From contig JBARIW010000098.1 in NCBI GenBank assembly GCA_049799955.1, forward strand, positions 62,001 through 126,000: a DNA stretch of 64,000 nt. The letters are read 5' to 3'. The position numbers and the translations under genes were made by a program. The notes below the pieces were generated by a model. The model ran no database searches and was not told the DNA's origin. It saw nothing but the letters and a program-made list of their open reading frames with translations. The stretch is from JBGTFE01 sp049799955. GTDB lineage: Bacteria > Acidobacteriota > Blastocatellia > Pyrinomonadales > Pyrinomonadaceae. Shown here piece by piece: positions 41,901 through 49,100 of this stretch; position 1 is the first letter of the stretch; each line of letters starts with the position of its first letter.

Positions 41901-42599
41901 TTTGAGATTCGGGTTGACAGCGCCGAAGGCAATTTATATAAATCGAGCCGCGCGCAAAGTCCCGTAAAAATCAAGAACGGTAGTTTTTCAAACCCGATTG
42001 TTACGGGCGACGGCAAATGGGTTGTCGTCTCGAAAGTCGAAACGGATTCGAGCGAGCCGAACGGCGTGGCGCGCGTAAACGTGCAAACCGGCGCGGAATT
42101 TAAAATCAATCTTCCGGCGGCTGACACGTTTCTGCCGATAGCTTTCGTTCCCGCGCAGAATAAAGTTTTGCTTTATCGCGCGAAAGGCAAGTTTTATCGT
42201 GAAGAAGGCGAGCTTATCCAATACGACGCTGACGGCGAATATAATCGTCCGCAGGATAAGACAAAACCGAATCCGAGTCCGAAAATTCCCGAATATTATC
42301 TGCTCGACGCGGCGACCGGCGCGATTCAGCTCGTCAAAGGCGAGTTTCGCCCGCTGGCGCAGCAGACCTATCGCCCGTTGCAGCCTACGGCGAATCCGAA
42401 CGAGTTCTGGGCTGCCGTTTATGATGAAAAAACGCGCACGACGCAAATCGGACGCTACAGCGATAAAACTTTCAGCCTTCAAGCGGTTTTAAGTATTCCG
42501 AATATAAATCTAAACAGTATGCAGATTTGGGTTGACGAAAAAGAAGCAAAGGTTTATTTCGTTTATCAGGGACATCTTCTCGCGCTGCCCTTAAAATAA
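38952..42599 (+). CDS. Giant secreted HEAT-type repeat protein, paralog B
   Basis: A 1215-residue exported protein (signal peptide ~1-20, ends FVSGQ), colinear with paralog A from LDLPAPAPVN to the C-terminal SMQIWVDEKEAKVYFVYQGHLLALP. The middle has clearer HEAT units than A (NRAQAAKALVKNKNAGAIPALRIALQDEKNEEYRKNIIEAL is the best stretch; given here in outline). Coiled, Lys/Glu-rich segment ~870-920 precedes a beta-rich C-terminal third. AGGAG lies 9 bases before the ATG at 38952; an in-frame extension upstream runs through the repeat hairpin and is not supported. Tandem duplication with A is evident. Function unknown. Confidence 0.8.
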   Translation: MPKLFFLAFLLCLSLFVSGQSQVNNSANLLKQILDLPAPAPVNREEKTETKKERDEKFFADANAPSDDAPIEDLVDYWSNKNGGYNRLKYQLKPSDKVLGRLLDYCEDNPDLITNFLTLMPTKPDIAEKVKNIYDRLAQDDENSYIRTTVQQWLKFNSKYYVDELIREAQKIEDRNNYVQNEDQAILRALAKVDWDSARPIIDRLELDSNQPYAQILAKWVIYQHAIDTEDSSLTERYRGELQKIVEDKKAAWAQRDLAMDSLVMSDGWKGRDEWYVSLLEDETLLTIQDNGYTGLTTLIAMSPPDKWIDTMIKLAKSSNLAVRSAAVRNLMDVFNKDRKDVVEALLPWLSNPDWAKSSNRSERSDLITALAEIDMPEAVPGLIWVVQNESENNRAQAAKALVKNKNAGAIPALRIALQDEKNEEYRKNIIEALIACGGIGDDEQMASLEAYATVISTPEGLERMQNYDTEAYEEESEQPKKPMPLPVIIGKFVSEQEEPSDGLAARAVERLKILRKTKPAVAKTLAEIMQKWKGRAIYLETLRQIKTGEAEIDTILNLLANRKNVREKIPNDISALRTVNGASRGIGACLAEDAGEYLSILGQTDAETQIAMLGCARMLRAQLPVNEVSELLKSANQTLALAAERYLESEDSVQARTLVLARHPNEAVILGAHNAFIPREVKKAYESPALDALFLSVTESYYVGGAFPEIKRTEDGLRGEITQNADMLAVYAMLPEAESGQQILRVFKDRAVFTSYEDTARFKERNLTAEEYERFYNFLIENRIDGFSAFTDTCEECAGSDASEFVMFGRGGGRRVFFMMPVEGNKVIDKLKEFFASFAEGEMNLHYKLSEKIKGLEVILSDKNFEALSVWKKDGDFRVLVEDKIKKEEIEKDLNEREKTENSVETDDAASEVAQKKYEAQAKRRRDAAYAHFFWRKVEGGKLGDILPQPSEAAFLPDDISQIAENSELNPSPRAWQVRSGNFEIRVDSAEGNLYKSSRAQSPVKIKNGSFSNPIVTGDGKWVVVSKVETDSSEPNGVARVNVQTGAEFKINLPAADTFLPIAFVPAQNKVLLYRAKGKFYREEGELIQYDADGEYNRPQDKTKPNPSPKIPEYYLLDAATGAIQLVKGEFRPLAQQTYRPLQPTANPNEFWAAVYDEKTRTTQIGRYSDKTFSLQAVLSIPNINLNSMQIWVDEKEAKVYFVYQGHLLALPLK

Positions 42600-42677
42600 G
42601 TTCAAAGTTCAAGGTTCAAAGTTCAAAGTTTCAGACCAACTCATTTCACTTTGAACTTTGAACCTTAAACCTTGAAC
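42600..42677. repeat. 7-bp-unit inverted repeat hairpin (GTTCAAA units)
   Basis: Left run GTTCAAA, GTTCAAG, GTTCAAA, GTTCAAA (42600-42630) faces right run CTTTGAA, CTTTGAA, CCTTAAA, CCTTGAA (to 42677). It starts at the last base of the paralog B stop codon. Confidence 0.8.
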
Positions 42678-42770
42678 TGTTTTCACACTTGCCTTTACGC
42701 GCGAAAAAGTGTTTAATTATTGTTTGCCCGACCAACGAAATTGCGGTCAAGAGGAGGTGAGCAAGACAAA

Positions 42771-43043
42771 ATGGCTTATATATCAGTTAATAATAACGAA
42801 TCGATTGAGAGCGCGCTGCGCCGTTTCAAACGTAAAGTGATTACTGAAGAAATCATCAAAGATTTGAAGAAACACGCGCATTTTATCCCGCCGGGACAAA
42901 AAGCGAAGCTCAAATCGCAGAACGCCCGCAAGCGTAACCGCAAGCGTTTTCGTCCGATGCGCAGTAATAATTTTAACAATCCGAATCAGGGACCGAATTC
43001 GAACCCGAATAACCCGAACCAGAATCAAAACTCGAACAGGTAG
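42771..43043 (+). CDS. rpsU: Small ribosomal subunit protein bS21 with extended Asn/Pro tail
   Basis: A 90-residue protein. Residues 1-~58 match bS21 (ISVNNNESIESALRRFKRKV, then a basic KLKSQNARKRNRKR region). Residues ~63-90 are an unusual Asn/Pro/Gln-rich tail (NNPNQNQNSNR). bS21 sits on the 30S platform near the anti-Shine-Dalgarno end of 16S rRNA. The leader carries GAGGAGGTGA, the full complement of the anti-Shine-Dalgarno, 13 bases before the ATG, which stands out because many neighbours lack any such site. An upstream in-frame TTG at 42720 would precede that site and is rejected. A terminator follows. Confidence 0.9.
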   Translation: MAYISVNNNESIESALRRFKRKVITEEIIKDLKKHAHFIPPGQKAKLKSQNARKRNRKRFRPMRSNNFNNPNQGPNSNPNNPNQNQNSNR

Positions 43044-43062
43044 ATTCCGGCAATTATGCAAT

Positions 43063-43106
43063 GCGTGATGTAAATTGTTTTCAATCGAAAACCGTTTGCA
43101 TCACGC
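43063..43106 (+). terminator. Terminator of rpsU
   Basis: Twelve-base arms (43063-43074 and 43095-43106, one G-T wobble) followed by GTTTTTATTT. It separates rpsU from surE. Confidence 0.75.
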
Positions 43107-43118
43107 GTTTTTATTTAA

Positions 43119-43871
43119 ATGAGCGCGGAAAAAATTCGCATACTTATCACCAACGACGACGGCTATCATTCGGAAGGCATCATCGCGCTGGAAAACGCGC
43201 TGAGCGAGATTGGCGATGTTTACGTCGTCGCGCCCGCTTCGGAAATGAGCGGCGCGTCGCACAGTCTGACTCTCTCGCGTCCCTTGCGAATCCGGCAAAT
43301 CGACGCGCGGCACTGGACGGTTGACGGCACGCCGACCGACTGCGTTACGCTGGCGATAAACCAGATTTTTTCGGCTGAAGAGCGCCCGCATATCTGCGCT
43401 TCGGGCATCAATCACGGCGCGAATCTCGGCGACGACGCGACCTATTCGGGAACGGTCGCGGGCGCGTTGGAAGCGACAATTTTAGGCGTTCCCGGTTTGG
43501 CGTTCAGCCTTGCCGCAAGCCGCGGGCACGATTTTGCCGAATCGGTAAAAGTCGCCAAACAAATTACGCAGAAAGCGATAAATGAAGGCTTGCCGGAAAA
43601 CACGCTTTTGAACATAAACGTTCCGAAAGGCGAGCCGCGCGGAATCCGCATCACGAAACAGGGTTTTAAGAACGCGCGTCCCGTAATTTCCGAGCATATC
43701 GACCCGCGCGGAAAACCGTATTACTGGATTGGCGAAAATCGAATCGGCTTTCACGCCGAGGGCGGAACGGATTTTGAAGCAATCGACGAAGGCTACGTTT
43801 CGGTTACGCCGATGCGCAGCGATTTGACGAACCATAAGGCAATTGAATTGTTAAAGAGCTGGGAGAATTAA
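43119..43871 (+). CDS. surE: 5'/3'-nucleotidase SurE
   Basis: A 250-residue protein of normal SurE length. The metal-binding N-terminus is RILITNDDGYHSEG (Asp pair ~13-14). SGASHSLT and DGTPTDCVTLAI follow, and the SGINHGANLGDDATYSGTVAGA motif is diagnostic. It dephosphorylates nucleoside monophosphates and is linked to stationary-phase survival. No Shine-Dalgarno is visible before the ATG, which follows the rpsU terminator by a few bases. pcm lies downstream, the classic surE-pcm pairing. Confidence 0.96.
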   Translation: MSAEKIRILITNDDGYHSEGIIALENALSEIGDVYVVAPASEMSGASHSLTLSRPLRIRQIDARHWTVDGTPTDCVTLAINQIFSAEERPHICASGINHGANLGDDATYSGTVAGALEATILGVPGLAFSLAASRGHDFAESVKVAKQITQKAINEGLPENTLLNINVPKGEPRGIRITKQGFKNARPVISEHIDPRGKPYYWIGENRIGFHAEGGTDFEAIDEGYVSVTPMRSDLTNHKAIELLKSWEN

Positions 43872-43943
43872 TTTTGGATTTTAGATTTTGGATTTTGGAT
43901 TTAGTTTTAGAATCCAAAATCCAAAATCTAAAATCCAAAATCT
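43872..43943. repeat. 7-bp-unit inverted repeat hairpin (TTTTGGA units)
   Basis: Left run TTTTGGA, TTTTAGA, TTTTGGA, TTTTGGA (43872-43903) is complementary to AATCCAA, AATCCAA, AATCTAA, AATCCAA (43911-43943). It lies inside the surE-pcm gap and must be transcribed if they form an operon. Confidence 0.85.
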
Positions 43944-43947
43944 GAAG

Positions 43948-44610
43948 ATGGACGAGTATAAAATTTCGCGCGATAAAATGATTAAGCTTTTGCGCGAGCA
44001 TTACAAAATCGCGGACGAGCGCGTTTTGGATGCGATGCGCGATGTGCCGCGTCATTTTTTCGTCCCGAGCGCGCTGAAAATTCAGGCTTATAAAGATAAC
44101 GCGCTGCCGATTGCCGCTAATCAGACGATTTCGCAGCCGTTTATCGTCGCGCGGATGAGCGAGCTTTTGGAGCTTGCGCCCGGCGCGAGAGTTCTGGAAA
44201 TCGGCGCGGGTTCGGGTTATCAAACTTCTGTTTTGTCGCTTCTTGCGGGCAAAGTTTTTGCGATTGAGCGAATTCCTCAGCTTGCGCAGGAAGCGCAGGA
44301 ACGGCTTCAGGCTTTGCAGATTCACAACGTAATGCTGCGCTGCGCCGACGGCACGAACGGCTGGGACGTTTACGCGCCGTATGACGGAATTCTGGTCGCG
44401 GCAGGCAGTCCGGACATTCCCGAACCGCTTTTACAACAACTGAAAATCGGCGGTCGGCTCGTTATTCCAACCGGGCAAGACCAGAAAACGCAGCATCTTA
44501 TTCGCGTTACGCGGACGGAAAAAAATTTCCTGACCGAAGACTTCGGCGCGTGCGCGTTTGTGCCGCTGATTGGCGAACACGGCTGGAAAGCAAATCACGA
44601 AAGAAAATAA
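43948..44610 (+). CDS. pcm: Protein-L-isoaspartate O-methyltransferase
   Basis: A 220-residue enzyme (from 43948). Family motifs are RVLDAMRDVPRHFFVP near the N-terminus, NQTISQPFIVARM and the SAM-binding VLEIGAGSGYQTSVL (~80-95), then DGTNGWDVYAPYDGILVAAG. It methylates isoaspartyl residues to start repair of aged proteins. The ATG at 43948 is chosen because the family N-terminus begins there; an earlier in-frame ATG lies inside the repeat hairpin. The downstream DedA gene starts 3 bases after its stop, so they are co-transcribed. Confidence 0.95.
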   Translation: MDEYKISRDKMIKLLREHYKIADERVLDAMRDVPRHFFVPSALKIQAYKDNALPIAANQTISQPFIVARMSELLELAPGARVLEIGAGSGYQTSVLSLLAGKVFAIERIPQLAQEAQERLQALQIHNVMLRCADGTNGWDVYAPYDGILVAAGSPDIPEPLLQQLKIGGRLVIPTGQDQKTQHLIRVTRTEKNFLTEDFGACAFVPLIGEHGWKANHERK

Positions 44611-44613
44611 TTT

Positions 44614-45318
44614 ATGAAAACACTTCTATTTTTATTCGGAATATTTGAAGACATCAAAACGAGATTCTGGTTTCTCGACCCCAATCAGCTCATCAATACC
44701 TTGCTTGACTGGCTCGGAATCTACGCTTATTTCGGTCTGTTTTTTATCGTTTTCGCCGAGACGGGTTTAGCCGTCGGTTTTTTCCTTCCGGGCGATTCGC
44801 TTCTGGTCGTTACGGGACTTTTTGCCCGCACATATCCCGAAAAACTGAATGTTTTGCTCGTTCTGCTGTCATTTTTCGCAGGCTCGGTCATCGGCGATTC
44901 GACCGGCTACTGGACGGGACGAGCGATGGGCAAAACGCTTTTCGGTCGGGAAAATTCGCGCATTTTCAAGCCGTCAAGAGTTGCCAAAGCACAAGGTTTT
45001 TTTGAAAAATACGGTCCGAAAACCGTTCTTCTGGCGCGATTTGTCCCGATTGTCCGCACGTTTGCGCCACTCGTTGTCGGCGCGACCGGAATGCCTTATA
45101 AAAAATTCCTGCCCTACAGCGTCGCGGGCGGTCTGCTCTGGATTTGCAGTATGGTTTTAGCCGGATATTTCTTCGGCACGATGATTGAAAACGCGCTCGG
45201 CATCAAGCTCGCCGACCACATCGAGAAAGTCGTCATCGTCGTCGTCTTTATATCGCTCCTGCCGCCGCTTATCGAATATCTGAAGCATAGATTCGGCAAA
45301 AAGGAAGCAGAAGCCTAG
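44614..45318 (+). CDS. DedA family membrane protein (VTT domain)
   Basis: A 234-residue polytopic protein. DedA hallmarks are FAETGLAVGFFLPGDSLL (~50-67), the acidic re-entrant region FFAGSVIGDSTGYWTGRAMG and LLARFVPIVRTFAPLVVGATGM. Several hydrophobic segments follow to a charged C-terminus (RFGKKEAEA). Family members are proposed to scramble or flip polyprenyl-phosphate or phospholipids and support membrane homeostasis. It is translationally close to pcm (3-base gap). Its stop runs into a repeat hairpin. Confidence 0.93.
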   Translation: MKTLLFLFGIFEDIKTRFWFLDPNQLINTLLDWLGIYAYFGLFFIVFAETGLAVGFFLPGDSLLVVTGLFARTYPEKLNVLLVLLSFFAGSVIGDSTGYWTGRAMGKTLFGRENSRIFKPSRVAKAQGFFEKYGPKTVLLARFVPIVRTFAPLVVGATGMPYKKFLPYSVAGGLLWICSMVLAGYFFGTMIENALGIKLADHIEKVVIVVVFISLLPPLIEYLKHRFGKKEAEA

Positions 45319-45389
45319 GTGAGAAGTGAGAAATGAGAAGTGAGAAATGAAAAGTGAGAAAGTTCTCAGTTCTCAGTTCTCAGTTCTCA
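45319..45389. repeat. 7-bp-unit inverted repeat hairpin (GTGAGAA / AGTTCTC units)
   Basis: Left run GTGAGAA, GTGAGAA, ATGAGAA, GTGAGAA, ATGAAAA, GTGAGAA (to 45360) is followed without a loop by four AGTTCTC units (45361-45389). Pairing is imperfect but extended. Confidence 0.75.
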
Positions 45390-45435
45390 TTTGACTTACT
45401 CCATCGTTTGACCTAGAATCTGTTACTTGACTTAT

Positions 45436-45512
45436 CGGGGCGTGGCTCAGCCTGGTAGAGCGCACGGTTCGGGACCGTGAGGTCGGATGTTCAAATCATC
45501 TCGCCCCGACCA
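45436..45512 (+). tRNA. tRNA-Pro (anticodon CGG)
   Basis: Full 77-base cloverleaf: acceptor CGGGGCG/CGCCCCG with the C1-G72 pair typical of bacterial tRNA-Pro, anticodon stem CACGG/CCGTG with loop TTCGGGA, T-loop TTCAAAT, discriminator A and encoded CCA. Read by eye. Confidence 0.95.
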
Positions 45513-45526
45513 TTTTATTCCCGGCG

Positions 45527-45562
45527 AAAAAGGATTTGCGGAGGTTTCTGCAAATCCTTTTT
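45527..45562. terminator. Terminator between tRNA-Pro and the convergent gene
   Basis: Perfect 13-bp stem (45527-45539 with 45550-45562), 10-base loop, A-run and T-run flanks; works in both directions. Confidence 0.85.
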
Positions 45563-45583
45563 TCTATTTATTTGAGGACAGTT

Positions 45584-46144
45584 TTATTCTTTTTTTTTGA
45601 TTATGGAAGAGCTTTTTATATTTAGCAGTCGAAGTGCCGTTATCGGCACAATCAGTATATCGCTTAAAATTAAGATTAAAAGTAGAAGGTAAAAGCACTT
45701 CAATAATGATATTGGCACGACCGGCGAGAGATAAGGCTCGCCGTCAGGCTGTAAAATCGCCCGGTAATTAATTATTGTACTAATAACAATCATGATTGTT
45801 ATTAAAAGACTAATAAAAAACGACCAATTTTTTCTGATAAATAGAAAACAGTTTTTTAACAATATCAAACTGAGCAGCCAAAACTGATATTTTAGCGCCT
45901 CAAGTAAAACAATAACCCTTTTTTCTATAAAATCCCTTGAAAACAACTCTGTGGGAGAGCCAAAATTCGTGGATGTAGATTGATTGAAATAATATGCGAC
46001 TATGGTTTGGATATTGTGCAGCGCAAAAAGAAAAACCGTAACCGCAAAAAGCAAACACAATAAATTAATTAGATAATAGAGTTTACCCAGCTTCTTACCG
46101 GATAGCTCAGGTCCGGCGGTCTTTAAAAAAGTTAATAATCTCAT
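45584..46144 (-). CDS. Four-helix membrane protein, candidate immunity protein of the RHS gene
   Basis: A 186-residue protein with four hydrophobic segments (~22-45, ~85-105, ~108-127 and ~150-172) and a basic C-terminus (IIKKKE). AT-rich. No family is recognised. It starts 40 bases after the stop of the giant RHS gene on the same strand, the position where polymorphic-toxin loci place the immunity gene. A membrane-embedded partner could protect against a toxin acting at or outside the membrane. This role is inference from position only. Confidence 0.6.
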   Translation of the reverse strand: MRLLTFLKTAGPELSGKKLGKLYYLINLLCLLFAVTVFLFALHNIQTIVAYYFNQSTSTNFGSPTELFSRDFIEKRVIVLLEALKYQFWLLSLILLKNCFLFIRKNWSFFISLLITIMIVISTIINYRAILQPDGEPYLSPVVPISLLKCFYLLLLILILSDILIVPITALRLLNIKSSSIIKKKE

Positions 46145-46184
46145 CGCTCTTATCTCTATTATTTTAGCTGTTTTCCATAAATCG

Positions 46185-49100
46185 CTATCTATATCTCTCA
46201 GCCCCGTTTCTGGCAGTTGTTATCTCATCGCCGGAAAGAGTGTTTTGATAAAATCCATTACCCGATTCCGGTACCGGAACGAATGTTGAAGTCATCAGCC
46301 CCGAAACAGGGAAAAAGGTATGCTCAAGACCAAAACTATGTCCCCATTCGTGTGCGATTGTCTGGCTGGCAGGAAATCGCAGGAAATATCTGCTGAAAGT
46401 TCTGACACCAATCGCAGATTGCGCAAACAAGGTTTGTTGCGGGATTTGTCCTCCCGGCACAGACTCGCCGTGCGCTCCGCTGCCCTCGGGCGCTGTAATC
46501 GAATTAACAAATATTGAAGTATGTTTTGGAGACAAACCCGTTTCAGCTAATTTAGCTCTGAAAAGGTTTTCATCAATCCCCTGACTGTTTACGGTATCGT
46601 GGATGTCAGTCGGCAGACCGTTTAAGCGAATCGTCGGAAGCCTGTTAATTTTTATGTTAGCCCACCTTGACCAAAAGTCTGCTGCTTCATTCATCGCGTT
46701 GTCTGCAAAACCTTCATCCCAACCGCCTCCTTCAACAATGACTGGCTGTGTGTCGATATTTATTGCCGGCGCATTTCCCGCCGCGCCGCCGAAAACATTG
46801 CGAAACAATGATGTTAAGATGGGAGGAAGAGCGAGCGCAGCCAATATACCGACGATTGCTACTACAACGGCTGTCCCTCCTACGCCTAGCTCCATATTTC
46901 CTGAAGGGTCGGTGTTAGTAACCGGATTTCCGCTCGTGTAAGTGTATTTATGCAATGATTTAGGCTCGCTTGAGTTTCCTTCATAACTATCCTGCGAAAT
47001 AAATCTGCCGGTTTCGACATTCAAATATCTGGCTCGATTATAATAAAAACCCAAATCGGCGTCGAACTGCTCGCCCGCATAAAGATAATTATTGTCGGTC
47101 GCGCCCGTTCTTTCGATTAAATTTCCGAAAGCATCGTAGGCGTAAGAGTCGGTTACGCTACCGAGATTATCAGTCAGATTTCTAACCGAACCGTGCCCGT
47201 CGTATTGGTAAAAATTAACCGTCGCGCCCTGGCGCTGCGAAATTAAATCGAGACCGTAAGTGTAAGTTTTGCCAACCTGACTATTTTGAATTTCTTCTAC
47301 AACCTGCGCGTAGCCGGTCAAATTATTCGTATCGACCAGATAATTTGTCGTAACGCCATTTATGGTTTTACTTACCCTGTTTCCGTCTCCGTCATAGACA
47401 ATCGTAATTCCGCTAGAAGTCGAAATCAGCTTGTTCTCAAAATCATAGTTATATGTTTTACCGTTTGACGCTTTTGTGTTGCCGTTAGCGTCGTATGTAT
47501 CGGAATTCATACGGTCATCGGCATCAAAGGTCGAGGTTTGATTGGCAACCTGATTGACAGAAGAACCTCTCTGCAAACGGTTTCCGACCGCATCGTATTG
47601 GTAATTGATTTGCCCGTTGTTTGCGGAATTGGCGATTGTTTCGCTCGTCAATCGATACAAGTCATCGTAAACGTAATTGACCGTTCTGCCGGTGTTTTCG
47701 ACAACCTGCGTTCTGTTTCCAGCCGCGCCCAGCGTGTATTGATAGCTCGCCAAATTGTTTGCGGTATTGGAAACGCTCATCGTCGTCAAACGATTCAGAT
47801 TGTTGAAGGCGTAGCTCGTCGTTACTTCGTTCGGATACGTGTAGCTTTGCAGATTTCCGACCGCATCGTATATGTATCCGGTCGTCTGATTACCGCTCAG
47901 CCGATTGTCTTTAACCGACGAAAGACGGTTTAATTCGTCGTAAGCGTAATCGACCGAAACGCCGTTTGAATTGGACGAGCGCAGAGTTTCGATGTTTCCG
48001 GTTTCGTTGTAAGTGTAGCTCAGAGCGCCGAACGGCGTTTGTTTCGACGAAAGACGATTGCGATTATCGTAATTGTAATTCGTCGTGCCCGAAGCATCGG
48101 TCATCGTCGCGCGCTGTCCCAAATTATTGTAGGTAAACGAAACGGTCGGCTGATTCAAAGACGCGTCGGGCGTTTTCGATATGAGACGACGCATGTTGTC
48201 GTAAGCTAAGGTCGTCGTCTTGCCGTTGAAATCCGTTCGGGACTGCAAATTGCCGCCTGTATCGTACGAATAAGTTTCAGTCTGACCTAAAGGCAAAATG
48301 CGTTTCGTGCGCCTGCCCAATTTGTCGTATTCGTATTTCGTTTCCCTGCCGAGCGCGTCTTTTTGCAGTGTTTGCTGACCAAGCTCGTTGTAATCGTAAA
48401 CGGTTTCCTGATTCAGAGCGTCTTTAACCTTCGTCAGCCTGCCGAGAGAATCATAGAAAAACTGCGTGATTTTTCCTGCCTGGTCTTTTTCCGCCGTTCG
48501 GCGTCCGAGCGTGTCGAACGTCGTTTCGACAAACGAGCCGTCGGCAAAATTCGTACGCGTTCGACGGTTGAGCGTGTCGTAGACAAACGCGGTCGTATGA
48601 TTGAGCGCGTCGGTCGTCGAAAGCTGATTGCCGTTTGCGTCGTAGGCAAAACTCGTGATTTGATTGAGCGCATTTTTGACCGTCAGGCGTCTGCCCGCGT
48701 CGTCGTATGTAAAGTAAGTCGAATTGCCGCGCGCGCCGGTCGAGCTTAAAACTTGTCCGGCGGCGTTGTAATTCGTCTGCGTAAAGCTGCCGTCAGCGTA
48801 AGTCGCTTTCTTCAAGCGTCCGAGCGCGTCGTATTCGTAAGCGGTAACTTTTCCGGCGCGGTCTTTCGAAGTCAAACGCCTGCCTTCGGCGTCAAAGGTC
48901 GATTCTTCAAACTTGCCGTCGGCGTAAATCGTTTTAATCAATCTGCCGAGCGTGTCGTATTCAAATTCCGTACGGTTTCCGGCTTGGTCGATGGTCGCCG
49001 ATTGCTGTCCGAGCGTGTTGTATTCGGTTCGCGTGAAGCTTCCGTCCGTCAGCGTGGCTTTGACTGAACGATTGAGATTGTCGTATTCAAACACGGTCGT

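Noticed and set aside
42720..42770. TTG start for rpsU at 42720
   Set aside because: It lies before the perfect Shine-Dalgarno site, and the bS21 homology starts at the ATG at 42771.
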